Both the position numbers and the translations under genes were made by a program. The notes under the pieces were generated by a model, which did not search any database, was not told the origin of the DNA, and worked only from the letters and a program-made list of their open reading frames with translations. A DNA stretch of 64,000 bases. Source: Nitzschia sp. DOCU1. Its lineage: Eukaryota > Bacillariophyta > Bacillariophyceae > Bacillariales > Bacillariaceae. The stretch covers positions 5,580,001-5,644,000 of the forward strand of contig OX595985.1 of assembly GCA_951394045.1 (NCBI GenBank). Direction: 5' to 3'. Positions 33,551-42,864 of the stretch are shown here, piece after piece. Position 1 is the first letter of the stretch. Every line of letters begins with the position of its first letter.

Positions 33551-33899
33551 TGCAGTAAGCCGCTGTGTTTGCTAGAAAAGTGAACCTATTTTAAGGGAAT
33601 GTAAATGTAGGAGGGAACTCAGCAATCCCATCCAAGATTAGATGAAGAGTTACGAGCTTGATGACAACAGCGGAGGATAGGACAGATACGGATCTCTTGT
33701 CGGGCCTCTTCTAGAACGATGCAGTAGTCTTGTGGAAGTTTCTTTTTTGTATTGTTTCTTTGATAGTCGTAGTAGTGTCGCAGTGCAGTGGGAATCTCGA
33801 GTTGTTCCCGCGAGCCGATTACTTAGGGACGAAGACATCGCCGAGACAGGTCTCGATCTTCCCACTTGGGGGATGATTAGAAGCGGGGGAAATAAAACA
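33551..33899 (-). repeat. Likely 5' LTR of the minus-strand gypsy element
   Basis: TG...CA ended sequence upstream of gag, matched by 24379-24734. It ends one base before the copia A 5' LTR. Confidence 0.65.
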
Positions 33900-33900
33900 C

Positions 33901-34302
33901 TGATAGAAAAAAAGGTAGACGAGCGACGGACGGACGGTCCGCGCGTGACGTCAGTAGTGTGTTAGTCAAGTTAGTCTTTCGCTCCGAGTGGTCGGACGAC
34001 GCGCGCATGCGCGCATGACAACGAGGAATGATGCTCGAAGATGAGTGACCGCCGTCGGCGGCAGACGTAGATAACTCACAATATTTAGAATCACTTACGT
34101 GAACGTATTGTCACCCATTTCCCCCCAAAAGCTAAGTATACCGAGCGCCTCTAGCGTAGAGAGGCATAGTTGTAGTTGTTGCTGGTTCTCCCAGGTCGTT
34201 TGTGGAGAATCGTCAGCATTGTTGAGCAAGCGCCGCCACATCTGTTGATTGTCGTCGCGTTTGCCATCGCGTTTCCTAAGAGTCCCTGCCGGATTCTTGT
34301 CA
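33901..34302 (+). repeat. Copia A 5' LTR, 402 bp
   Basis: TGATAG...TTGTCA. Contains the palindrome GCGCGCATGCGCGC at 34001-34014. The first bases read aaaaaaagg where the 3' LTR has aaaataagg. Confidence 0.92.
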
Positions 34303-35488
34303 GAATAACAGTCGCAGTTTCGCCCCGCTGAGACTGCGTTTATCATTTGTTACTTGTGACTGGTACGCCCTGTATCAGTCCACCTGAGCCCCGTCGCGGA
34401 GCCGTCGATCGTCATCGTCGTCGTCGTCGACGGCGTGTTTTCTTGGTTTGTCGATTGCGTAGGGCGCCGTAGGTTCCCTACCGGTACTGTTTTTCCGGCG
34501 CTTTTACGCGTTGTTAGGCCCCCTTTGTCCGATTCGCCGAAACTTCGGTTGGTTGCTGTGTTGTCGGCTTGTCTGTCGACTGTAGTCTAGAGTAGCCGCG
34601 CGCCCCGCACACCTGCGAAACAACTTTCTCCCCCTGCCGACGGACGGCCGAGCTCGAAGGCGCACCACACCGATTCGAGAAGAGCCCGTTAAACAAAAGT
34701 GGCATCAGGTATTGGTAGCCTGCATACTGGTATCATACTGAACGTGCAGGCCCAAGCCCCGAGTGGCATTTGGATTGCTTGCCTTACGACAGTACGTTAC
34801 ACAGTGCGGTCCATACCGGGAGAAGGAACCTCCTTTATAAAACCCCCTAGTCGACTGTACACCTCTTGTGTGAGTGTACACTAGACAGGGACGACAGCGT
34901 CCACGCGCTCAGTGTATACATTGGAGAGTGTATCCTGGCTGTGGTAAGAGGGTCACATTGGAGAGCGATCTTCCCGGCAAAGCAGCGTGCCTCGTGACTA
35001 AAGCCCGACGTAACATCGGCAGCCACTCAGCGCAGGACAGATAGCTGCTCGCTGTTTTAGAGGCGGTTCCAAATATTCGCCCTAACCTGCGTTGGTTGAT
35101 AGGCCAGTGGGCGACGTACTGCCAGCTCTTGTACAACGGTACGGATAAGAGTGTGCTTATAAAGCCCTATCCCAGACCAATTGCCGGACAGTGCACGGAG
35201 TAGGACACCCTTCTGTCCGAATTACCTGATTCGAGCTTGCCGTATCGTTCGGCAAGATCTCCGTTCGTTTCAGGTGACGTGTCGTCATTGGTATACAGTT
35301 TCAGTGCGTCTTACTGAGGTTGTGAGTGTGATAAGGCCTGATTTAATCAGCTCTTTCCCCTTAAGTGCATAATCCGAACCCGTTCAAAGTCCGGGTTACT
35401 GCGCTACAACACTTTTATCTGGTGAGAGTACCTAGTGTTCTCTCTTTGAACCCCTGTTCTCTAGAAAGCTTTAAGTCTAAAAGTCATT
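34303..35488 (+). other. Copia A untranslated leader
   Basis: 1.2 kb between the 5' LTR and the first gag ATG with no convincing frame. The bases right after the LTR (gaataacagtcgcag) do not match a common initiator-Met tRNA primer site. A full primer tRNA could not be assigned. Confidence 0.6.
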
Positions 35489-36160
35489 ATGACCGACGAT
35501 TCCACCGCCGGCATGGCTTCGTTGCCCCTCCAATTAGACGACCCATCCGGGATTGAGGCGTCGATTGCTGGTATGCAGGTTGGCATTGACACCGACGCCA
35601 GCCCCGCCGGAACGCCACGTAGCGCCGGCAGTACTGTTGTGCATACGCCCAACCCCTCTGTGAACAGTGCGAATAGCACTCCTGCACCCAGCACCACGTC
35701 ATCGCATCATCCCAACGTCACGTCGCGCAGCCGAGCGGCGTATGACCACGTCATGGGTATCATCGGGATTAAGCCCAATCATTGGGTGTACCGCGCACTC
35801 GAGGAACAGGGCATCTGTTCTCTTGCCGACCTGTTCGCCCTGTGCCGGGCCGACTTTGCGAACCTGTCCTTCGTCGACGAGACTGGGACTGTACACCTAC
35901 CTAAGCTCGTCGATATTAATCGCTTAATGCGCGCGAAGGGTTTCGCTGTCCACAAGATGGCCGACGGTGCACACATGACCAACGCCGCCTGGCTGGCGAC
36001 GACCCCACTTGAGTACGGGGACTGGCTTGCTTCCCCCGCTTACGTCTATTGGGGCAACAACGCGCATGAGATGGCACAGAGGGCAATGCACCCTCCGAAT
36101 GACCCGAACGCGCGTGCCCGCGCCTATTACGCTTCCGTAGTTATTTTTCTCGCGGCATGA
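35489..36160 (+). CDS. Copia A first ORF (gag N-terminal part)
   Basis: 223 residues from ATG 35489, Ser/Thr/Pro/Ala-rich for the first ~80, then a compact region (VMGIIGIKPNHWVYRAL, ADLFALCRADFANL) that looks like a small helical domain, then a hydrophobic end. Its TGA (36158-36160) overlaps the ATG of the next frame (36157-36159). It probably belongs to gag and is joined to the next ORF by reinitiation or frameshifting. No close family was recognised. Confidence 0.7.
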   Translation: MTDDSTAGMASLPLQLDDPSGIEASIAGMQVGIDTDASPAGTPRSAGSTVVHTPNPSVNSANSTPAPSTTSSHHPNVTSRSRAAYDHVMGIIGIKPNHWVYRALEEQGICSLADLFALCRADFANLSFVDETGTVHLPKLVDINRLMRAKGFAVHKMADGAHMTNAAWLATTPLEYGDWLASPAYVYWGNNAHEMAQRAMHPPNDPNARARAYYASVVIFLAA

Positions 36161-39100
36161 AGCGTGACATGAATGTGTACCCTAAGTTGAAGCTTGTAGA
36201 GAACTTCCAAGACTGGGACCGGCAGATGCAGATTCATGCCCGGGCCCGAGGCGTTTACAACGTCATCGCGGATGACCGTGACTATATCCGCCCTGTCACT
36301 GACGAAGACCGTGCCCTCTTCAAGGAACAAGAGGTCTACATCATGGCTGTACTGAATAACTGTGTGCTTACTAATTATGGTAGAACCCTAATTACTAAGT
36401 ATGGCGAACGTTCCTCCGCCCGCCTTCTGTACCTAGACTTGAAGAAGGAAGCGACCACGTCTGTCGCTGCACGCCAACAAGCCAATGCGCTGATGAAATG
36501 GTTATCAGCCACCAGACTGACTGCTGATTGGCCGGACACCACGCACACGTTCATCCTGTATTGGCACGCTCGCTACGAGGACTACCAGCGTCTCTCGCCG
36601 CCCGACATGCGCATGCCCGAACACCTCGCCGTCAACCTGCTCCAGTGCGCCGTAGAAGGCGTACCACGCCTCAACCAGGTTCGCGTGACGAGCGACACGT
36701 ACCATGTACACGTCTCGCTCCACATCGGCCAGCTCGTCGACCCGAACGACGTTACTGCAGCCACGCGTTCCCTCCCGTACGAGACGTATCGCCAGCTCCT
36801 GCTCGCCGCCTGTGAGCAGTATGACCAGGAACGCGCCACGCACGGACACCGCGCCGCCGGCAAGCGCCGCACCGCACGCGTCTATGCCACGGATGTCGCC
36901 TACGACGACCCCGAGCCTATGTACGGGGAGCCCTATGATGTCGCCGACGACGCGCCCGCCTTCGAGGCCTTTAAGGTCTCGATAAATACTCCGATTACTG
37001 AGCTCCAGCGTTACCAGGCCTACCAGGCGCGTCTCCAGGCTTCCACGTGGCATGCACTTTCGCCCGACGGACAGCGCGCATGGGACACGCTGACAGACGC
37101 TGACAAGGAGGTGATTATCGCCAACCAATCGTCAGCCGCCAGTCGTGGGTCCGGGTCCAGTCGTACCCCAGGACGCCCGTCTGGCCATCCACCCGATCGC
37201 GAACGGCGCGCATCCCGCCCGCCCACCCCGCGCACCGCCATGTATGCCTCGTCGTATCCGCCTAGCAATACGGGGAGCGATGATGATACTGATGATATTG
37301 CGGCAGCGGAAGACGAGCAGACCGACGACACGGTAACGGCTATGTCTACCCAACAGAAGAAGCCGAAGTCGCCTGCCAACCTCGCTAACATGATGTCCCC
37401 AAGCAAGGCGCGCCCTAGTAATAGTAGTCGTAAGGTTAATACCTGCGAGATTACCTATACTGTTTCTAAGGTTCAACGGAAGACCAACGGACAAGCGCTG
37501 GTCGACCGCGGTGCTAATGGCGGCATAGCAGGGAATGACATGCGTGTCATCCACATACAGCCGTACCGATCTGTCAAGGTAGAAGGCGTGGGTAAGCACC
37601 AACTAGTTGACATACCTGTAGTTACCGCCGCCGGCGTCCTTAGTACCACCGACGGCGAGGTCATAGGTATCTTCCATCAGTACGCGCATATCAACAGAGG
37701 ACCTAGTATTCTGTCTGCCGTACAGATGGAGGCCTACAAGCAACAGGTAGACGATAAGTCTTCTAAAGTTTCCGGCATCAAGCAACGTATTACTACTGTA
37801 GATGGATACGCCATTCCGATTAGTCTACGCAACGGTCTGCCGTACGTCCACCTGCGCCCGCCCAGTGATACCGAGCTGGCAACGCTTCCACACGTCATCA
37901 TGACTAGTGACGTCGACTGGGACCCCACCGTCCTAGACGATGACGGGGAGGACCCGGACGACAAGCGTCCATGTGCGAAGTCAACGGCCGAGCATGCCAT
38001 CCACGACGGTTTCGACGAGTATGGTAACTACGTAGATGAAGACTATTACGTTATCTCAACTGCTATACTCCACGAGGACGCCCTGCTGCGTGAGTTCTCC
38101 AATCGTTATGTAGTATTCGCAGCCAACCTCTACCGGGACTACACTATCATTGATAAGGCACCTCTCCCAGACCACCTCATGTACGTCGATACACATGAGC
38201 CCTTCGACGACTCCGAGGGCCCGGGAGATCCAGAACCCGAAGCCGCGAAATCTCCGCACCCGGACACTGGCGATCCAGACGTTGAAGCCAATAAGTCCGG
38301 TGGTCGCGCAGTGAAGCCCGAAGAACCCGACTATGAGAGAAAAAGGCCCCTCTTCGCTTGGTTGCCTTCCGAGGTCGTTAAACATACCTTCCGGAACTCA
38401 ACCCAGTATGCCCGAATGCCAGTAGGTACACATTTAAAGCGTACTTTTAAATCCCCGTTTCCCGCTTTGAATGTACATAGACGAGAAGAACCGGTGGCAA
38501 CGGATACCGTCTATTCCGACACGCCAGCTGTTGATAACGGCGCCACGCAGGCACAGTTCTTCGTCGGCGTTCACACGGGCGTATGTGATGTGTTCCCGCT
38601 TCGCAACGAGCGACAGTTCAAGAAGGTCCTCGCGGACATCATTCGCATTCGCGGCGCGCCGACCAAACTGATTAGTGACTCAGCTAACTTAGAGACTAGT
38701 CAGGGCGTTAAGGACATACTTAGAGCCGTGTGTACTCAGGACTGGCAGAGTGAACCGCATCAGCAGCAGCAGAACGCGGCCGAGCGTAGGTACCAAACCG
38801 TCAAGCGGCTTACCAATACGGTATTGGACAGGACCGGCGCGCGGGGGTACTGTTGGCTACTGGCACTCACGTATGTCTGCTTCATCCTCAACCACACGGC
38901 GTGTAAGGGGCACGGCTGGAACATTCCGATGCGCCTGCTCACAGGAGTCACCCCTGACATTAGCCCGCTCCTACGCTTCCGCTTCTACGAGCCCGTCTAC
39001 TACGCCGTGAACGAGCCTGCCTTCCCGTCCGAGAGCCGGGAGGCCCGTGGACGATTCGTGGGGATCGCGGACAATGTAGGACACGCCATGACGTACCGTA

Positions 39101-39867
39101 TACTAACGGACGATACTCTAAAGATAATTGATAGATCCTTAGTGAGATCTGCTGAAGACCCTCTAGCCCCCAATATACGCGCCGACGACGCGGCTAGGGG
39201 ACCAGAGCAAGTAGTTAGATCTAGGTCTGATGAGTCCAACCTTGGCCCCGACGACGGCCATGCCGTTGAAGCCGCCGCCGCGAAGCCTTCGTTGTCGCTT
39301 ATCGACTACACGGACTTTATCGGACGGTCGTTCCTGCTCGACAAGGACAAGAACGGGGAGGTCCATCGGGCCACCGTTACCGAAGTCGTCGACTCCATCG
39401 ACCGCCATCACTATGACCTCGAGCACGAACAGAAGCCAGTCATGTTCAAGCTCCGCATCGGCCAATCAGAAAAGGAGGAGCTGATGACGTACGACCAGGT
39501 CATTTCGCACATCGAACGAGAGCTCGAAGGGAATGTTCTCTGGAAGTACAAGGGTATTGTCTCGCATGAGGGACCTCTCACCGCGAGCGACCCAAGGTAC
39601 AAAGGCTCCATGTACAACGTCATGGTTGAATGGGAGAACGGGGAGACCACTAGCGAACCCCTTACGACGATGGCTGCGGACGACCCGATTCCCCTAGTAG
39701 AGTACGGCATTAAGAATAACCTATTAGAGTTACCAGGTTGGAAGCGTTTCCGCAACCTCGCCAAGCGGCAGAAGAAGCTTTACCGTATGGCGAACCAAGC
39801 GAAACTCCGCTCGTTCAACAATGCCCCCAAGTACAAGTACGGGTTCCAGATTCCACGGAACTACTAG
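36157..39867 (+). CDS. Copia A gag-protease-integrase ORF
   Basis: 1,236 residues. The first ~250 resemble copia-type gag (WDRQMQIHARARG, LYLDLKKEA). A basic Pro/Arg/Ser-rich linker follows, then the protease with LVDRGANGGI (D450), where Arg replaces the usual Ser or Thr after the catalytic Asp. The integrase core has VDNGATQAQFF, LISDSANLETS and the catalytic Glu in NAAERRYQ (~876), then a C-terminal region with a chromo-like VMVEWENGETTSEPL. The ORF stops at TAG 39865-39867 just before RT. The codons beyond stay in frame (EAVWLDKMNRNSKWADA), so this TAG separates integrase from RT in what should be one polyprotein. Confidence 0.88.
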   Translation: MKRDMNVYPKLKLVENFQDWDRQMQIHARARGVYNVIADDRDYIRPVTDEDRALFKEQEVYIMAVLNNCVLTNYGRTLITKYGERSSARLLYLDLKKEATTSVAARQQANALMKWLSATRLTADWPDTTHTFILYWHARYEDYQRLSPPDMRMPEHLAVNLLQCAVEGVPRLNQVRVTSDTYHVHVSLHIGQLVDPNDVTAATRSLPYETYRQLLLAACEQYDQERATHGHRAAGKRRTARVYATDVAYDDPEPMYGEPYDVADDAPAFEAFKVSINTPITELQRYQAYQARLQASTWHALSPDGQRAWDTLTDADKEVIIANQSSAASRGSGSSRTPGRPSGHPPDRERRASRPPTPRTAMYASSYPPSNTGSDDDTDDIAAAEDEQTDDTVTAMSTQQKKPKSPANLANMMSPSKARPSNSSRKVNTCEITYTVSKVQRKTNGQALVDRGANGGIAGNDMRVIHIQPYRSVKVEGVGKHQLVDIPVVTAAGVLSTTDGEVIGIFHQYAHINRGPSILSAVQMEAYKQQVDDKSSKVSGIKQRITTVDGYAIPISLRNGLPYVHLRPPSDTELATLPHVIMTSDVDWDPTVLDDDGEDPDDKRPCAKSTAEHAIHDGFDEYGNYVDEDYYVISTAILHEDALLREFSNRYVVFAANLYRDYTIIDKAPLPDHLMYVDTHEPFDDSEGPGDPEPEAAKSPHPDTGDPDVEANKSGGRAVKPEEPDYERKRPLFAWLPSEVVKHTFRNSTQYARMPVGTHLKRTFKSPFPALNVHRREEPVATDTVYSDTPAVDNGATQAQFFVGVHTGVCDVFPLRNERQFKKVLADIIRIRGAPTKLISDSANLETSQGVKDILRAVCTQDWQSEPHQQQQNAAERRYQTVKRLTNTVLDRTGARGYCWLLALTYVCFILNHTACKGHGWNIPMRLLTGVTPDISPLLRFRFYEPVYYAVNEPAFPSESREARGRFVGIADNVGHAMTYRILTDDTLKIIDRSLVRSAEDPLAPNIRADDAARGPEQVVRSRSDESNLGPDDGHAVEAAAAKPSLSLIDYTDFIGRSFLLDKDKNGEVHRATVTEVVDSIDRHHYDLEHEQKPVMFKLRIGQSEKEELMTYDQVISHIERELEGNVLWKYKGIVSHEGPLTASDPRYKGSMYNVMVEWENGETTSEPLTTMAADDPIPLVEYGIKNNLLELPGWKRFRNLAKRQKKLYRMANQAKLRSFNNAPKYKYGFQIPRNY

Positions 39868-41717
39868 GAAGCCGTCTGGCTCGACAAGATGAACCGGAAC
39901 TCGAAGTGGGCAGACGCTACTAAATTAGAGCTCGCACAGTTGGACGAATACCAGACCTTTCAGGACGTAGGTAAGGTCGTACCGACCGGTTATAAGAAGA
40001 TCCGTGTACACCTTGTCTTCGACGTGAAGCACGACGGACGACACAAGGCCCGGCTTGTCGCCGACGGACACCTGACGGACATACCTGTAGACAGTGTGTA
40101 CTCTGGAGTAGTCTCGTTGAGAGGGATTCGTATGATCACGTTCCTCTCCGAGCTTAACGGACTTCAACTCTGGGCTACTGACATAGGTAATGCTTACTTA
40201 GAGGCCAAGACCAAAGAACGTGTCTGCATTCTAGCGGGGCCCGAATTCGGACCCGAAGTTGAAGGGCACATATTGGTCATCAAGAAGGCCTTATATGGAC
40301 TCAGGACCAGCGGATTACGATGGCACGAAAGATTCGCCGAGTGTCTCCGAAACGAAGGGTTCTTTCCATGTAAGGCGGAATTTCACGAGGCGGGAATTCA
40401 GTAGGGTAATTTATCCTAGGCGCGTGTGCTTTTGCCTCCCAGTACTAAGTGTACGTCCCAACTCCATGTAAGGCGGAACCGGACATATGGATGCGGAAGA
40501 GCGGTGACGTCTACGAGTACATAGGGGTATATGTAGACGACCTCGCGATGGCGATGCTGGACCCTAAGTCCTTCACTGAACGACTAATGGAGACCTACAA
40601 GTTCAAGTTGAAGGGAACTGGGCCTATAAGCTTTCACCTCGGATGCGATTTTGTCCGCGATTCCGATGGCATACTGTGCCTCAAGCCCAAGAAGTACATC
40701 TCGCGCATGGTCGACACGTACAAGGATCTCTTTGGGCACATGCCGAAGCGTCGCGTACGTTCCCCGCTTGAGAAGAATGACCATCCGGAGCTAGACACTA
40801 CGTGCCTATGTAACGATAAGGAAACTAAAGACTACCAGTCTGTCGTAGGTTCTCTACAGTGGGCCGTATCCCTCGGACGTATCGACGTCACGACGGCCGT
40901 TATGACCCTGTCACGCTTCCGTGCGCTTCCCCGGATCGGGCATTTGGATAGGGCGAAGCGTGTCGTCGCGTACCTCGCGAACATGTCCGACGCGTGCATC
41001 CGTATCCGCACACATATGCCTGACTACTCGGGAATACCAGAGGTAGAGTACGATTGGATGACGTCCGTCTACGGAGACATCGAAGAGATGATTCCCTACG
41101 ACGCCCCCGAACCCCTCGGGAGTTACGTACTATTGTCCCACTACGTGGACGCGAACTTGTACCACGACATGCTAACTGGTCGTTCGGTCACTGGGATACT
41201 CCACTTCCTTAACGCCACTCCGATCGATTGGTTCTCCAAACGCCAAGCGACCGTCGAGACAGCGACCTACGGATCGGAGTTCGTCGCCACGAGAACATTT
41301 GTAGAGCAAGTAATGGACCTACGTAACACGTTGCGTTATTTAGGTGTCCCAATCCTTGGTAAGAGCTACATGTTCGGCGACAACGAGTCGGTGGTTAACA
41401 GCTCTGCTAAGCCCCATGCCAAGCTACATAAGCATCACACTGCACTTAGCTTCCATCGCGTTCGCGAGGCTATTGCAGCGGGCATAGTCGGCTTTTATCA
41501 CATGCCTGGGCCTGAGAACCCCGCCGACATCCTCTCTAAGCATTGGGGATACCAGCAGATTTGGGCACAGCTCAAGCCACTTATGTTCTTCGCTGGTGAC
41601 GTCGCCAATATGGGAGAGGTAGAATTGGAGGAAGAAGAAGAAGAGGAAGAGGATTTGGAGGAAGACGGAAAGGAGGGCACCACCCCGAGCGCGAAAGAGG
41701 GGAGTGATAGAAAATAA
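39868..41717 (+). pseudogene. Copia A RT and RNase H, interrupted by a 98-bp insert
   Basis: In-frame continuation after the TAG. RT fingers and palm start (HLVFDVKHDGRHKARLVADG, TDIGNAYLEAKTKE, KKALYGLRTS) run to 40380, where a 98-bp insert adds a stop and a frame change. The rest (YVDDLA, SLQWAVSLGRID, TVETATYGSEFVA, ENPADILSKHW) is open from 40449 to TAA 41715-41717. The 5105-6490 copy has no insert, proving the ancestral frame. The last 13 nt lie in the 3' LTR. Confidence 0.9.
40365..40478. repeat. 98-bp insert with 16-bp direct repeats in RT
   Basis: tccatgtaaggcggaa occurs at 40365-40380 and 40463-40478 around 82 bp of unrelated sequence. Copy 1 (about 5236-5251) has the 16 bp once (with two differences) and no insert. 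Confidence 0.9.
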
Positions 41718-42106
41718 GGTAGACGAGCGACGGACGGACGGTCCGGGTGTGACGTCAGTAGTGTGTTAGTCAAGTTAGTCTTTCGCTCCGAGTGGTCGGA
41801 CGACGCGCGCATGCGCGCATGACAACGAGGAATGATGCTCGAAGATGAGTGACCGCCGTCGGCGGCAGACGTAGATAACTCACAATATTTAGAATCACTT
41901 ACGTGAACGTATTGTCACCCATTTCCCCCCAAAAGCTAAGTATACCGAGCGCCTCTAGCGTAGAGAGGCATAGTTGTAGTTGTTGCTGGTTCTCCCAGGT
42001 CGTTTGTGGAGAATCGTCAGCATTGTTGAGCAAGCGCCGCCACATCTGTTGATTGTCGTCGCGTTTGCCGTCGCGTTTCCTAAGAGTCCCTACCGGATTC
42101 TTGTCA
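41705..42106 (+). repeat. Copia A 3' LTR, 402 bp
   Basis: TGATAG...TTGTCA, preceded by the polypurine tract gcgaaagaggggag, which is also pol coding sequence. It is followed directly by copia B internal sequence. Confidence 0.92.
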
Positions 42107-42864
42107 AGAAAGATTGAGACATTCACCCACAACGCCATGGCATTTCTTGGCTACGGCGGGTTGTTGCATCTTATTCATCTGACACACACACACTTGCATC
42201 TCGTTGCGAACTGGATTCACACGCCGACACATGCACATTCTCTCTCGAACATTGTTTCGTACTACATACTTACAACACCAACATCAACGTCAGCGGCTTC
42301 CATGACAGTATGGAGCCGATCAGAAATGTTATCAAGGCCCTTGTGGCCGTGGCGTATGATTGCCCGGTAACTATGCACACTTACATTCTTCTATTTGACC
42401 ATGCACTCATTCTACCTAATATGTCTTGTCATCTTTTGTGCCCTGATCAATTGAGGGAAAACCAAATCATTGTTAATGACGTGGCTTTGCAACGCATTCC
42501 ACCGGATAAACGGGCGCCACCGACCACAGTATTTTGGACCCCAAGAGCGGGTTGCACATTCCATTACAATATGACAAGCCCTTTTCATATTTCCACGTAA
42601 GGAAGCCGACTCGTGCCAAGGCTACCGATCCCATCAACTACACACATGTCCGTATGACCAGCGAGTTGGAATGGAGGCCATCGGATTCTAATTCGAATCT
42701 CGTGGAAGAGCATCTTCGGCGACAAGTCGGTGGAGATTCTTATTTCAACGCGATTTCGTCTACGCAAACAACGAATTTATTCTCTCTTTCCTCCTTTCTA
42801 CAGGATGAAGAGAGTATCTGCTCTGCATTTCACAACCTTGCTCTCGCCTTTAGGGGACAGAGTA
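42107..42864 (+). pseudogene. Copia B protease and pre-integrase fragment, copy 2
   Basis: Equivalent of 6880-7638. Protease motif DSHADTC begins at 42214. The same frame carries VSGFHDSMEPI and LLCPDQLRENQIIVND. A 1-nt deletion near 42515 (ggcgccacc against ggcggccacc in copy 1) and the shared 1-nt excess before the integrase frame break it. Gag and the upstream LTR are absent. Confidence 0.8.

Larger units (their letters stand above)
28503..33899 (-). mobile_element. Decayed Ty3/gypsy element, minus strand
   Basis: Runs from the LTR-like sequence at 33551-33899 leftwards through gag, protease, RT, a disrupted RNase H and integrase to 28503. No matching 3' LTR follows on the left. Gag has lost its middle (junction near 33150) and a 911-bp insert sits in RNase H. 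It is a different lineage from the element at 14615, judged by the knuckle region and the RT box. Confidence 0.85.
33901..42106 (+). mobile_element. Copia A, near full length with both LTRs
   Basis: 8,206 bp with 402-bp LTRs at both ends that differ at only a few positions, so the element is young. It encodes gag, protease, integrase, RT and RNase H in two overlapping frames. Two lesions break pol: TAG at 39865-39867 and a 98-bp insert at 40365-40462. The left flank (aacac) and right flank (agaaa) do not form a target duplication. The right flank is copia B sequence while the left is a gypsy LTR, so at least one flank has been exchanged by recombination. Confidence 0.93.

Noticed and set aside
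36528..36985. Arg/Pro-rich frames on both strands in copia A
   Set aside because: Shadows of the GC-rich gag coding sequence in the main frame.
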